Shown: piece by piece, positions 1 through 9,500 of the stretch | Layout of the letters: each line of letters opens with the position of its first letter | Position numbering within the stretch: position 1 is the first letter of the stretch | Assembly (NCBI GenBank): GCA_964343305.1 | Contig: CAYFJO010000221.1 | Location: 1-16,703 of the forward strand | Direction: 5' to 3' | Source of the DNA: CAYFJO01 sp964343305 | GTDB lineage: Bacteria > Planctomycetota > Planctomycetia > Pirellulales > Pirellulaceae | Length of the DNA: 16,703 bases | Position numbers and translations under genes: made by a program | Notes under the pieces: model-generated | Told to the model about the DNA's origin: nothing | Databases searched by the model: none | What the model saw: the letters and a program-made list of their open reading frames with translations, nothing else

Positions 1-600
1 ATCAAGTCGCTGTTGTGGTCGGGCCAGCGTGAGCGGTTTCTGCTGAGTTTCTACTCGGCACTGGCCCACGGGGCTGCCCCCGATGCGAGAACGTCCGGCG
101 AGGATTGCTCCGTCTGGCCGGCCCGTATGAGCAACCACACGTGGCGTGCCGAGCACGATGCGGCACGATGGAATTGGCAAAGCGGATGGGACGAGGCCCT
201 CAGCGCTCCACCGGGAGTGGTCCTGCAACTTCTGCGAACGATGCTGGTGGACGAAGGTCAGAACGGTGAAGGCGACGACGGATCGCTCATCCTGCTGGCC
301 GGCATTCCTCGCGGCTGGCTCGCAAACGGCAAACAGATCCGCGTCACCAACGCGCCGACCCATTACGGTCCGATCTCGCTCGAAGTCGTGTCCAACGTCG
401 AGGCGAACAGCATCAGCGCAACACTGAATCTCAAGCCGCGGCGAGACGTCCGGCGGGTTGTCCTGAAGCTGTTCCACCCTAAGGGCCGCCCCATCCGCAA
501 GGCACAGATCAACGGCCGCGACGTCGCACCGGCCGATGGTGAAACGCTCTCTTTCTCACCAGGCCGAGAACAGCACTTCAACATCACCGCGATGTTCTAA
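1..600 (+). CDS. C-terminal part of a probable six-hairpin glycosidase-like protein (5' end outside window)
   Basis: The frame is open from base 1 and ends at TAA 598-600, so about 199 C-terminal residues are visible and the start lies upstream. The first half (FLLSFYSALAHG, then WNWQSGWDEALSAPPGVVLQLLR) is helical and aromatic-rich, as at the end of an (alpha/alpha)6 catalytic barrel. The second half is a beta-sandwich with a stretch reading LLAGIPRGWLANGK...NAPTHYGPIS. This is the 'bring-to-score' pattern often seen in the C-terminal domain of secreted rhamnosidase-like and other six-hairpin glycosidases (family knowledge). No catalytic residues can be assigned from this piece and the substrate is unknown. 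It is convergent with the giant ceramidase/dehydrogenase gene, stop to stop with 6 bp between, and no terminator hairpin is visible in the gap. It could instead be another alpha/alpha-toroid protein. Confidence 0.6.
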   Translation: MKSLLWSGQRERFLLSFYSALAHGAAPDARTSGEDCSVWPARMSNHTWRAEHDAARWNWQSGWDEALSAPPGVVLQLLRTMLVDEGQNGEGDDGSLILLAGIPRGWLANGKQIRVTNAPTHYGPISLEVVSNVEANSISATLNLKPRRDVRRVVLKLFHPKGRPIRKAQINGRDVAPADGETLSFSPGREQHFNITAMF

Positions 601-606
601 GTTCTT

Positions 607-3600
607 TCATGGCTTTGAAGATCGGCTGGGTTTGTGCGGCAGCAACTGTTTCGCCCGCCGGCGAATGGCTCCGTTCGGTGAGCTGCGCAGCGCTTTGATA
701 CTCTCTTGATTGATGTCACTCGCTTTCAGCCGGCGGGCTTCGACTGCATCGAGTAGCGACGTCATTCGTATTTCGTTTCGCACAAACGCGGCCAGAGCCA
801 GGGTTCGATTGCGTTTGGTCAGATGCTCCAGGCTGTTCAGCAAAACTGTTGTGGCGTATGTAGAATCGACATCAGCCAGCCCGCTCACAGCGCCCATTTG
901 GAGTTCCGCGTCTTCGCTCTCGAGGTATTTGACCAACTGCGTGCCGCGACGCTTCCAATCGTCCATCGCAATCATTCGCAGCGCGTCGTAGCGCGTGCCG
1001 GAGCGGATTTTTTGATTGTCGGCCATCGAGGCGGCCTGGCCCAGCGAACGGCGCCAGCGGCCGGACAGTTCTGGTTCGCCTTTCAGAAGTTCGTCCATCC
1101 GAGCACGGGGCCAGACGCCGCCGAGGCTGATGCCGTTGACAATCCCGCCGCCGATCACGACCGCGCGCCAGTCGCTCAGCGGCTGACCAGTCGTCGGCAA
1201 CGCCACGTCGAGCAGACGGCGGAGTTCGTCGGCGTCGTTCCGTTTTCCTGCGGCGATCGACACTCGCCAAATCCACGGGATGCGGCGGTATTCGTCTGCC
1301 GAGCCGAGCCTCAGGTCGGCGACCATCGCCGCGACGATCGGCCCCGCATGCATCGGATTGTCTGCCATCAGCTTTTCGCGATGGCTCTTACTTTGCGTGT
1401 CGTCCAAGAGCATCCGGGCGATTGCTGCCGGATCGGTCGGGTCCGGTTCCGAGGACGCGGAATCTGAGAGTGCCAGCAACGGTGATCGGCCGCGCGGAAC
1501 AAAATAGACGGCCCGCAAATCGAACAGTGCCGAGCGAAGTTTGCCGTCGGGCCGCACGGTGATGTTTTGCAGCCCGCCGGCCAGTGAAACCGAACCGACC
1601 TTCGCGTGCCGATACCGGTCCCAGCCGCCGGTCGCCACGACCGTCGAGCGAACGACGGGGTCGACGCCGTCGATTCGGAACGCGTTGCCGGCCGATTCGT
1701 CGTGGCAGGCCCAGTCAATGTAAACGTCGTACGTTCCCGGATTGTCGATCTGCACCCGCCAACTGACCCGGTCGTTCTCACCGTGCCAGTAGCCGATGTT
1801 CTGGAACGGCTGTTCAAAGACGATATCGCCGCCGTAGATCGCACCGTTGGTTGCCAGCAGCGAAAGTTGCCCTTTCTCGGCGGAAGCGACCGTGGTCGGT
1901 GTGTTTCCGGCAATCGTCTTCGGTTTGGGCGCAGTCGATGCCAGGTACTCGAGCAGATCGGCCATCTCCTGTTGTTTGACGTCTTTTTCCACTCCATCGG
2001 GCATCGCAGACTTGCCGGTTCCCCGCAGTTCTTCCAATTCGGTACGCAGCAGAACGTGCCGTTTGTTGTCTGGCTCGACAATCGTGATGCTGGTGCTGGT
2101 TTCGTCGGCGAGCACTCCCGTAAAGACCTTGCCACCGGCAGTTCCTGCGGCGTAATTCTGGTATCGGGCATCGACATCGCGGCTGGGATCGAGAATGGCG
2201 ATCAGAAGCGCCTCGGGTGTCTTGGTAGAAAGTGCCGCCAGGTCGGGGCCGACGGCGTGTCCCGCGTCTTCCAACTTGTGGCAGGTTGCGCAGACCTTGA
2301 TGAAAACCGCCTTCCCGCCGGCGCGATCGCCCGGCGTCTCGAGCGCTGTTTGATATCGTTCAATCGTCGGTTGGCGGTCGGCGTCCTTTGTCGAGAACAA
2401 TGTGGCTGCCAACGTGCGGACTGATTCGTCTCGATGTGTGAGCAGTCGACTGCGTCGAGTTGCGTCGAGTTGGGCCGGCTGAACCTGGCCCGACTGGACG
2501 GCTTCGAGAACCTTCGGGATCCACGCATCGCGTCGGAGCAGCGCGTCAAGGATCTGTTTTTGAAGCTGCGGAGTTGCCGAGGGCAACGCCGACACCAATG
2601 CGGATGCGGCCTCGGTGTCGCCCGTACTCGCGATCGATTGCACTGCCGCAGTCTGTATCTCGACGGGGCTCTGCGGCACCAGCAACTCGCTCAACAGCTC
2701 GACATCGGCGGCCTGCCCATCCAGACGTCGCCCCAACAGGGTGATCGCAGCCAAACGGTTTGCCGTTTGCGCCTTGTCATCGCGAGCGGTTCGCCGGGCC
2801 TTGTCGAGGAACTTGACAAGCTGTTGTCGCACGGGTTCGTGAATAACTTCATCGAGTTTCATTTTGCGGCGTCTGAGTGCATCGACGACCGTCCCGAGCG
2901 CGGCGGCCCGCCAAGCGGCATTTCCATCGTCCACGGTGACGATCGTCTCGATGACGCCGGCCATCGTTTTGCGATCGCCCAGAGTGGTGGCCAAGCCGAG
3001 AAGAGTCTGCAGCAACTTTCCGCTTCGATTCTCTCGCGACTCGGCCAATACAGTTCGCAGAAGGTCATGAATGTTCTGTTTGTTTGCCGAACTCATGACG
3101 GCCGCGACGAGGTACCGATCGCTAGAGAACTTTGTGGCCAGCTGGACCAAGACGTCTGCGGCACGCCGGTCACGGCACTCGCCGAGCGAGTAGGCGAGTT
3201 GCAATTGGACTTGTGGCACCGAGTCATCAAGCATCTTCAGCAGCGCATTCAAGAGGTCCGGCGATTCATCCAAGCGGTTTTCAGACAGCCGGACGGCATG
3301 CCGGCGGACGTCGGCATGTTTGTCGGCGAGTGCCGCCTGCAGGATTTCGTCGCGCAGCAGGCCCAAGCCGTCCAGCGTACAAAGCGCGTGCAGCCGGCCT
3401 TGGGGGTGCCGGCCTTTGCGTGCAAGCTGTTCGAGATGCGCGGCGGCCGTTCGGTCGTTTCTCCAGACCAGGAGTTCTTGAACCAGATCACGACGGGAAC
3501 CGTTTGGGCTATCCAACGCGGCCACGAGTTCAGGAGTCTTCATGCCGTCCAGCGGCGTCTCGGATCGCGGCCGTTTGTTTTTTGGAAAGATGCGATAAAT

Positions 3601-6201
3601 CCGTCCCAGGCCCTTTCCGGCAAACGTGTCGAGCGTCGCGACGGTCTCCCGTGGAATCCAGCGCGGATGCTCGATGACGTAGCGGTACATGTCGACTACC
3701 CACAGTGCACCATCGGGACCGGTTCGCACCTGGACCGGACGGAACCAGCGATCGGTCGAGGCGAGGAATTCGGAAGACTGTTCCTCTGGGGCACGGCGTC
3801 CGGAAAAAGTTGCTCCGCGCCGGGACAACGTCAAACGATGAACGAGTTGGTTCACCGGCTCGCAAGAGAAGCTGTTGCCCGCAAAGCTCTCTCCCAACAG
3901 GTCGTCGCGATAGATTTCAGCGCCGCACACGGACGTCGGCCGGCCGGCGGCTCCGGACAATTTGAACCGGACCAGTTCACCGACCGGAAACAGCGTCTCC
4001 GGGTTCGGATCGCTGGGAACGTAGACTGCCGAAGCCGGCGGTGCGACGTGCGGATTTCGCCGCGTGTAACGATCGGTGAGCGGATAATGCCGCAGCAGGG
4101 TTCCGTTACTGCAACCGAACCAGTCGCCCCAGTCGTTGCGGATGCGGCCTTGTTGCGTGTTGCCGGCCACCGGTTCGATGTCGCCGGTTTCGGGATTCAA
4201 ACGAAAATCGCGGCTGGAACAGTCGGCAGTCTTTCCAGAGAAGCTTGTGATCTTGCCGCCGAACAATCCTCCGGAGCCGTAGATCCAGTTGTCGAGTCCG
4301 AGCCGCAGACTGTTCACGCGGGCCTGCGGGTTCTTGGTTTCAAATCCCCAAAAGAGTATTCGCCGGATGTCCGCCTTTCCATCTCCGGTCGTGTCCTCGG
4401 CATACAGGATGTCCGGTGCGTCGCACACGAGCACGCCGTCTCGCCACACCTTGACGTCGGTCGGAAAGCGAAGGCCGCCGAGGAACATGGTCGCCTTGTC
4501 GTATTTCCCGTCGCCGCTTGTGTCTTCAAGAAATCTAATACGTCCGGTTGGTTCGAATTCTTCGTCGACAGATCGCGCGTAGTCGGTCATCTCGGTGACC
4601 CACAGCCGGCCGTCCGGGCCGAAATCGATGGTCACGGGATCGGACACCAATGGTTCGGCGGCGACCAGTTCGATTTGGAGATGGTCATGAGTCTTCATGC
4701 AGCGCAACGAGTCGGCCGGCGATTTGGGAGGAACGCCCTGCGTGCCCGGTTTGACGTGGAACGAGTCCGGCGCCTGCCGCAGCACCTCGTCGACAATCAG
4801 TTGTTCGAGCCCCGCTTTTAGTGTTGTTGGAAGGGCGAAGTAGGGGACCTCGGAACCACCGCCGTAGCCGCCTTCTCTCACGAGCCGCTCAGACGGAATG
4901 TACGAACAGAAATCGTTGCTGTAGGCGTTGACCCAGATTCGGTCGCGGTTCAATTCGCGTTTGAGACGGTGCGAGTAATCGACACAGACTTCGCCGGCGA
5001 GGAACACCATCGACAGCCGATTGCCGAAAGTCAGCGTTTGGATTGGATAGTCGATTTTTGTCAGTAGTTCTTCGCCTCGGGCGAGACGGGCAAGTTGAGT
5101 TGTCGCGTTGTAACCGGCCGGCCCGCCTTTGGCGGCCATTTGCTCGAACTGCTCTCGCGACGGCAATTGGTTCAGCGGAAGATCGATCCGCTGCAGTCGA
5201 GTCGTCAATTTCCCGCTGACCGACCGTAGAGGGCCTTTCATCAAGCGCTGGACTTCGCGGGCGATCTGAACACCCTGCTCCGCGGCGATTTCGGCATTGG
5301 TTCCCGTGATGCCGGGACTCGGGTTCGAGTCGGACCCCGCACCGATCGCAACCAGCGCGACTGCTCCGGGGGATTGTCGCTCAATCATCTGCTGCGCATA
5401 TCCCGCCCAGTCACCGCTGATTTTATTGTCCCTGAGCGTGACGCAGTGGCATGCGTAGCTGACGTAGATCGCACGCACGTTGCCATCGAGCGATTTGACG
5501 ACCAACATCGGAAGATCGTGGTCGACGGGGCCGCCTGCGGTGCGCCGGTTCTTGGCGAAAGTGACTTTGCCAACATTCCACGACAGGTGAGAGGGTCTTT
5601 GCTTGCCGAGTGCCTCGAGCGCGACTTGTTCGATTTTATCGGTCAGCTCGCGCGTATACCGATCGATGTTGTTCTGATGAGCGTCCGAGATCGGTTGGCT
5701 GAAAATATTGTCCGACGCCCCGTTGACTTTGGGCGCCGTGTGCGTGTGTGAAAACGACAGCACGATCCGGTCTCGCGTGATGCCGGCTTTCTTCTTCAGC
5801 CGCGCCGCCACTTCGTCGAGCATTGGCAACCGGATCCCGAGGTTGTCGAGTGTCAGCAGGATCGCAGAGTTCTTTTCGTCGTTGCCGATGGTGAGTGCTT
5901 TGACCCAAATCCGTTGCGTGACGCCTTCCGATTCCTTCCGGCGATTGCCAAAGCCGTTCAATCGGATTGGATAGTCCGGAGTGACATCGATCTTGGCGAC
6001 GCCGACGCGGTAGACCGTCGCCTGCTCTTCTGCAACGTCTTCCACGAACACCGCACCGCCTTTTGCGGCGACGACGAAGCTGATGACGAACAATCCGATT
6101 ACAAACAGTGAAGGAATTGATCTGTGCTTCGGCATGAACTTGTTCTCTCTTTCAAGCGGGCCTTGCGGCCGAACCGGCGAAATCAACAGCATAAACTTCA
6201 C
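607..6201 (-). CDS. Giant secreted fusion: neutral-ceramidase-like hydrolase + PVC-type dehydrogenase + HEAT repeats + cytochrome c + CBM-like domain
   Basis: 1864 residues numbered from GTG 6201. M23 (ATG 6133-6135) directly precedes a signal peptide (KHR, then SLFVIGLFVISFVVAA) and is the likelier mature start; ATG 6192 is a third option. Residues 62-480 form a neutral/alkaline ceramidase-like domain: H152/H154 in SHTHT, H252, E404 in AGE and Y434 fit the zinc ligands, and GAGSDSNPSP (288-297) fits the nucleophile loop. Residues 490-875 are a PVC-type membrane-bound dehydrogenase propeller (DGRLWVTEM, DTTGDGKAD, DGALWVVDMYR). Residues 890-1290 are HEAT-like helices. Residues 1293-1422 are a Pirellula/Verrucomicrobium heme domain with C1304-C1307-H1308 and likely axial M1400. 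Residues 1445-1570 resemble a CBM6/35-type sandwich, followed by more HEAT-like repeats to the end. Likely periplasmic lipid, amide or sugar degradation coupled to electron transfer; substrate inferred only. Confidence 0.9.
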   Translation of the reverse strand: MKFMLLISPVRPQGPLERENKFMPKHRSIPSLFVIGLFVISFVVAAKGGAVFVEDVAEEQATVYRVGVAKIDVTPDYPIRLNGFGNRRKESEGVTQRIWVKALTIGNDEKNSAILLTLDNLGIRLPMLDEVAARLKKKAGITRDRIVLSFSHTHTAPKVNGASDNIFSQPISDAHQNNIDRYTRELTDKIEQVALEALGKQRPSHLSWNVGKVTFAKNRRTAGGPVDHDLPMLVVKSLDGNVRAIYVSYACHCVTLRDNKISGDWAGYAQQMIERQSPGAVALVAIGAGSDSNPSPGITGTNAEIAAEQGVQIAREVQRLMKGPLRSVSGKLTTRLQRIDLPLNQLPSREQFEQMAAKGGPAGYNATTQLARLARGEELLTKIDYPIQTLTFGNRLSMVFLAGEVCVDYSHRLKRELNRDRIWVNAYSNDFCSYIPSERLVREGGYGGGSEVPYFALPTTLKAGLEQLIVDEVLRQAPDSFHVKPGTQGVPPKSPADSLRCMKTHDHLQIELVAAEPLVSDPVTIDFGPDGRLWVTEMTDYARSVDEEFEPTGRIRFLEDTSGDGKYDKATMFLGGLRFPTDVKVWRDGVLVCDAPDILYAEDTTGDGKADIRRILFWGFETKNPQARVNSLRLGLDNWIYGSGGLFGGKITSFSGKTADCSSRDFRLNPETGDIEPVAGNTQQGRIRNDWGDWFGCSNGTLLRHYPLTDRYTRRNPHVAPPASAVYVPSDPNPETLFPVGELVRFKLSGAAGRPTSVCGAEIYRDDLLGESFAGNSFSCEPVNQLVHRLTLSRRGATFSGRRAPEEQSSEFLASTDRWFRPVQVRTGPDGALWVVDMYRYVIEHPRWIPRETVATLDTFAGKGLGRIYRIFPKNKRPRSETPLDGMKTPELVAALDSPNGSRRDLVQELLVWRNDRTAAAHLEQLARKGRHPQGRLHALCTLDGLGLLRDEILQAALADKHADVRRHAVRLSENRLDESPDLLNALLKMLDDSVPQVQLQLAYSLGECRDRRAADVLVQLATKFSSDRYLVAAVMSSANKQNIHDLLRTVLAESRENRSGKLLQTLLGLATTLGDRKTMAGVIETIVTVDDGNAAWRAAALGTVVDALRRRKMKLDEVIHEPVRQQLVKFLDKARRTARDDKAQTANRLAAITLLGRRLDGQAADVELLSELLVPQSPVEIQTAAVQSIASTGDTEAASALVSALPSATPQLQKQILDALLRRDAWIPKVLEAVQSGQVQPAQLDATRRSRLLTHRDESVRTLAATLFSTKDADRQPTIERYQTALETPGDRAGGKAVFIKVCATCHKLEDAGHAVGPDLAALSTKTPEALLIAILDPSRDVDARYQNYAAGTAGGKVFTGVLADETSTSITIVEPDNKRHVLLRTELEELRGTGKSAMPDGVEKDVKQQEMADLLEYLASTAPKPKTIAGNTPTTVASAEKGQLSLLATNGAIYGGDIVFEQPFQNIGYWHGENDRVSWRVQIDNPGTYDVYIDWACHDESAGNAFRIDGVDPVVRSTVVATGGWDRYRHAKVGSVSLAGGLQNITVRPDGKLRSALFDLRAVYFVPRGRSPLLALSDSASSEPDPTDPAAIARMLLDDTQSKSHREKLMADNPMHAGPIVAAMVADLRLGSADEYRRIPWIWRVSIAAGKRNDADELRRLLDVALPTTGQPLSDWRAVVIGGGIVNGISLGGVWPRARMDELLKGEPELSGRWRRSLGQAASMADNQKIRSGTRYDALRMIAMDDWKRRGTQLVKYLESEDAELQMGAVSGLADVDSTYATTVLLNSLEHLTKRNRTLALAAFVRNEIRMTSLLDAVEARRLKASDINQESIKALRSSPNGAIRRRAKQLLPHKPSRSSKP

Positions 6202-6221
6202 TTCAGCGCAGGGTTAATCAT
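6198..6221 (-). CDS. Possible 7-codon leader ORF (MINPALK) overlapping the giant gene's GTG
   Basis: On the minus strand, ATG at 6221-6219 is followed by six codons and TGA at 6200-6198. An AGGAGG at 6234-6229 lies 7 nt upstream of this ATG, the strongest ribosome-binding site seen in the window. The TGA shares bases with the GTG at 6201-6199 (GTGA overlap), a layout typical of translational coupling. The peptide has no recognisable attenuation motif (no run of one amino acid) and no terminator is seen after it. It may prime translation of the giant fusion, or the strong SD may be a fortuitous remnant. Confidence 0.35.
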   Translation of the reverse strand: MINPALK

Positions 6222-6228
6222 AATTCTA

Positions 6229-6234
6229 CCTCCT
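6229..6234 (-). promoter_or_regulatory. Strong Shine-Dalgarno (AGGAGG) serving the mini-ORF, not the large gene
   Basis: The minus strand reads AAAGGAGGT around here. Its spacing is ideal (7 nt) for ATG 6221 but far too long for GTG 6201 (27 nt) and for the signal-peptide Met at 6135. The Met at 6135 has its own purine-rich stretch (GAAAGAGAG) about 9 nt upstream. The choice of start for the large gene therefore depends on whether coupling through the mini-ORF is used. Confidence 0.55.
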
Positions 6235-6515
6235 TTGCGGTGGGATGCGCACTCGCGTTCCGAAGTAACTGTGCCGGGTTGACATGCGTCGATTCGTGTC
6301 GGAATTCGAACGCTTGATGGGCCGTGATGCTGTGCTGTGCCGCGCCACCCGCCGAATTTGTGCCCCGCAGTTAAGCCGCGTCGGTGTTGTCGTCCTAGTT
6401 CAGTTCGGTCGAAATTGGGGCTCGTCGCGTAAGCAACCTGATGACAAACCACCGTCTCGCTATTCATCTTTTCTCGATCGAGCAGTCCAGGACGCTCTTC
6501 CTGTCGACGATGACC
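6235..6515. other. Intergenic region upstream of the ceramidase-dehydrogenase gene; no gene seen
   Basis: About 280 bases between the SD of the giant gene and the stop of the next minus-strand gene. Frames cross it without a convincing start, RBS or protein-like composition. I could not pick a good -35/-10 pair on the minus strand. A TTGACA at 6279-6284 is on the plus strand with no gene in front of it. The promoter of the giant gene presumably lies here. Confidence 0.5.
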
Positions 6516-9500
6516 TTACCAGTCCATCTTGAATCCCAGACTGGCCTTGGATTTCCTGTGGGTGTGTTCGAGACGGAACGCATGGTTTCCACGCTTCAGG
6601 GTCACCGTGGTTTCTCCTCCTCGGGGACGACGCTTGCGGTCTTCGCGATTGTCCCACACGGCTTTCCCGCCCACGAAGAGCACAACATCGTCGGCGTGTG
6701 TCGTGACGGTGAACGTGGCTTGCGTGTCAGCAAGCGCCACGATCGTCCCCGTGAACACCAAAGCGATGTTCCCATTGCGGCGCGTTGCCTCACAGTCGAC
6801 GGTGGAGACGGCGATGGTCTCCACGGACGTGAGGTCTGTAATGTCAGGCGCACTGCCTGCGTGTTCGTAGTAGCAGCGTTTCAGGTCCAAGAGCATTAGC
6901 CGCTTTGGGGCGTACACGGCGGGTTTTCCCATCCATCCATTTTCTGTAACCACGCGAGCGATGATCCTGGAACCCACACCACACTTGATCAGTTCACCAT
7001 CGTAAAGGGCGGAGTTGGCGTTGGGGACGGTGCCGTTTGTCGTGTACCGAACCGGATACCCCTCGTACGTCCTCATACGCGCACCCATGCTCTCGATGTC
7101 GTAGGAGAACTCCGGGTCGGGGGAAATCAGTCCCAATTCGGCAAAGGAGGACCACGGCCAATTGCCCGCCGTACTGTCCACCGAGAAGACGATGGAACGC
7201 GTGGCGATCGGCTGCTCGAGCAGGATATCACCGCCGCCGGGGATCTTGGCTTCGGCCAGGGTCGTGGTGCTCTTTGTGGCGGAATCGTAACGGAGCAGGG
7301 AGCATTTTGTGATTGCGGAGTGGCGGACATTATCGAGGCGCGGCGCGATGCGCAGGCCGAGAAGCGGGACGTCCGACGGGAACTGCAGATGAAGGTGGTG
7401 AGGAACGTTTCGCGCCCACTGCGTGGTCCGTGGTGTCTCGTAGTAAGTGTAGGGATCGCCGTCGAAAGCGAACTTGAACAGGTGCTTGGGCAGTCGCCTG
7501 GTGATGGTCCAACCCTGCCGCGAGGTCCCGTAGGCTTGGCGGGCGACGGGTCCAGCCTCACCAGCTTCATCGTAGGCGCGGACCGCCACCAGGCCACCGT
7601 TGGGCAACGGGATGGGCTCTTCGTACAAACGGGACTTGCGGGCCGGCTCGGAGCCGTCGAGCGAGTAACGGATCTCGGCCGCGGGAAGGTGAGGGCGAAA
7701 CGACACCGTGCCGGTTTGGTCGCGGGTGATGTAAACCTCGCGAGCGTAGGTCTTCGACGGTACGCCCAGCCAATCCCGGTCGGTGGCTCCGGTCATGTGT
7801 AGACCCTCGTTGACCACGCTGAAAGCCGCGCCGTAGCCGCCGTTGATGATGACCAACGGATCCATGTAGGAACAGCCCATGTGATAGGTGGAGTAACGCA
7901 GGCCAAAACCCGGTTCCCACGAAAGCACAAAGTGCCACGCATACTGCTGCATCACGCTGCGAAACCCTTCCGGGTCGGCCGCGGCCAGCCCCAGCAGACC
8001 CCAAGTCGCGCCTTGCGCGCCGTAAGCGTGATTGTCCCGCATCGCCCAGTGATGGTCGTTCTGGTAAAGGGCCGTCCCGCGGGCGATCCGATCGGCTCCG
8101 CGCAGCTTGGCGGCCAGGCCGGCGCCGCCGGTGCGGAACCACGACTGTCGGCGTGAAGAGCCGTGGCCATAACCCTGGCCCCCGTGTCCGCCCTGTTCCG
8201 GGTCAGACCACCCGGCCATCACATAGGCTCCAACGACATCCCACGTCTCCGACTTCACACCGATGCGGTGTTTTCCCAAAGCGTCAAAGGTCAGCATGGC
8301 GATAGTGGGAGCGACGAGCGACTTTCCGCCATAGGGCAGCGAACCCGGATGGTGCCCGTAGATCGCGTGGCCCCACTTGCTGAAATCGGCTGTTTGAGGG
8401 AAGTAGGCGAGCGTTTCGGTGATCCACGGCAGCACGGCCTGGTCACCGGTTGCGAGGTAGTATTCCGACAGCATCACCCCCGCTGCTCCGTTGAACCAGG
8501 CGTTCAACCCGATGCCGTTGCGGCCCTCGTCGACAAACTCATGCGCGACCTTTTGCAGCAGCGGGCCGTACCGCTCGTCCCGCATGCCGAGCACGTTGCA
8601 GAAGGAGTAACAGGAGGGAATGACACCTCGCGCGGACCGAGGCGCGCCCTTCTGCTCAAGATAGTCTGCGCTGAACGCCGCCATGTCGCGGCGCATCGCG
8701 TCCGCCATTGGGCAGTCGAACGGGAACGTGTTGGTAAAGGCCGGAGTATCGGGAAGGGTAATCGGCACACGAATGGTGTCTGCGCCGCGAAGGACTGTGA
8801 ACTCGAGTTTCCGGCTGCCGTCGAGAAGAGCGGCGACGACCGCCCGGCCCAACGTGCTTTCATGTGATCGCATGAACCAACCGGCGGTCGATCGGGTCTC
8901 GTTGGGAAGCAGCGGAACCCCGTTGATTCCCATGATCAGATCTCCGACGCGCAACCCCGCTTGCTCTGCCGATTTGCCAGGCCGCACTTCCACGACCGCA
9001 ATGCAGGTCTCCCCGGACCAGTAGAGACTTCTGAATCCCAGGATCCCCGCGTCGATCGTGCTGCCGCGCGCCGGATAAGGCAGCATCACGACGTCGTTTA
9101 CGACGACCGGCTTTCGGCTCGTGTTACTCACCACCAACTTGGCCCGCCGCTCGTTCAGTGCGTCCGCCACGCTGGGGTCGATGGCGAAGTAGAGGCGGCG
9201 GAGGGACGGCCCCCAGGGTTTGCGAGGAAGCGGCTTGCCATCCGCGCCCAGGAATTCTAATTCGGCTAGCGTGCCTTTGTTCCCACCATCCAGCGAAGAT
9301 CTGCAGAGCAGCTTGAAATAACGTTCCGGCGAGGGCTCGTCGAACATCACCGTCGCAGGTTTGCTGCCGGGCTTTTCGAAAGCGCCCGCGCCCAGCGGAA
9401 CCCAGTTGTAAGAACCCCGGCTGTGAAAGATCTCGAAAGCCTTCACGCCCGAGCCGCCCAACGTCGCGGAAGGCATCAGCCGCACGCCGCCGACCGCGTG

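Noticed and set aside
2434..4821. A 795-codon open frame on the plus strand antisense to the giant fusion gene
   Set aside because: No recognisable domain or compelling RBS; its residues are the mirror pattern of the high-GC minus-strand gene, whose domains are unmistakable.
6251..6264. GCGTTCCGAAG matching part of the REP repeat
   Set aside because: Only 11 bases match, no GTAG foot and no complementary stem half nearby; probably chance.
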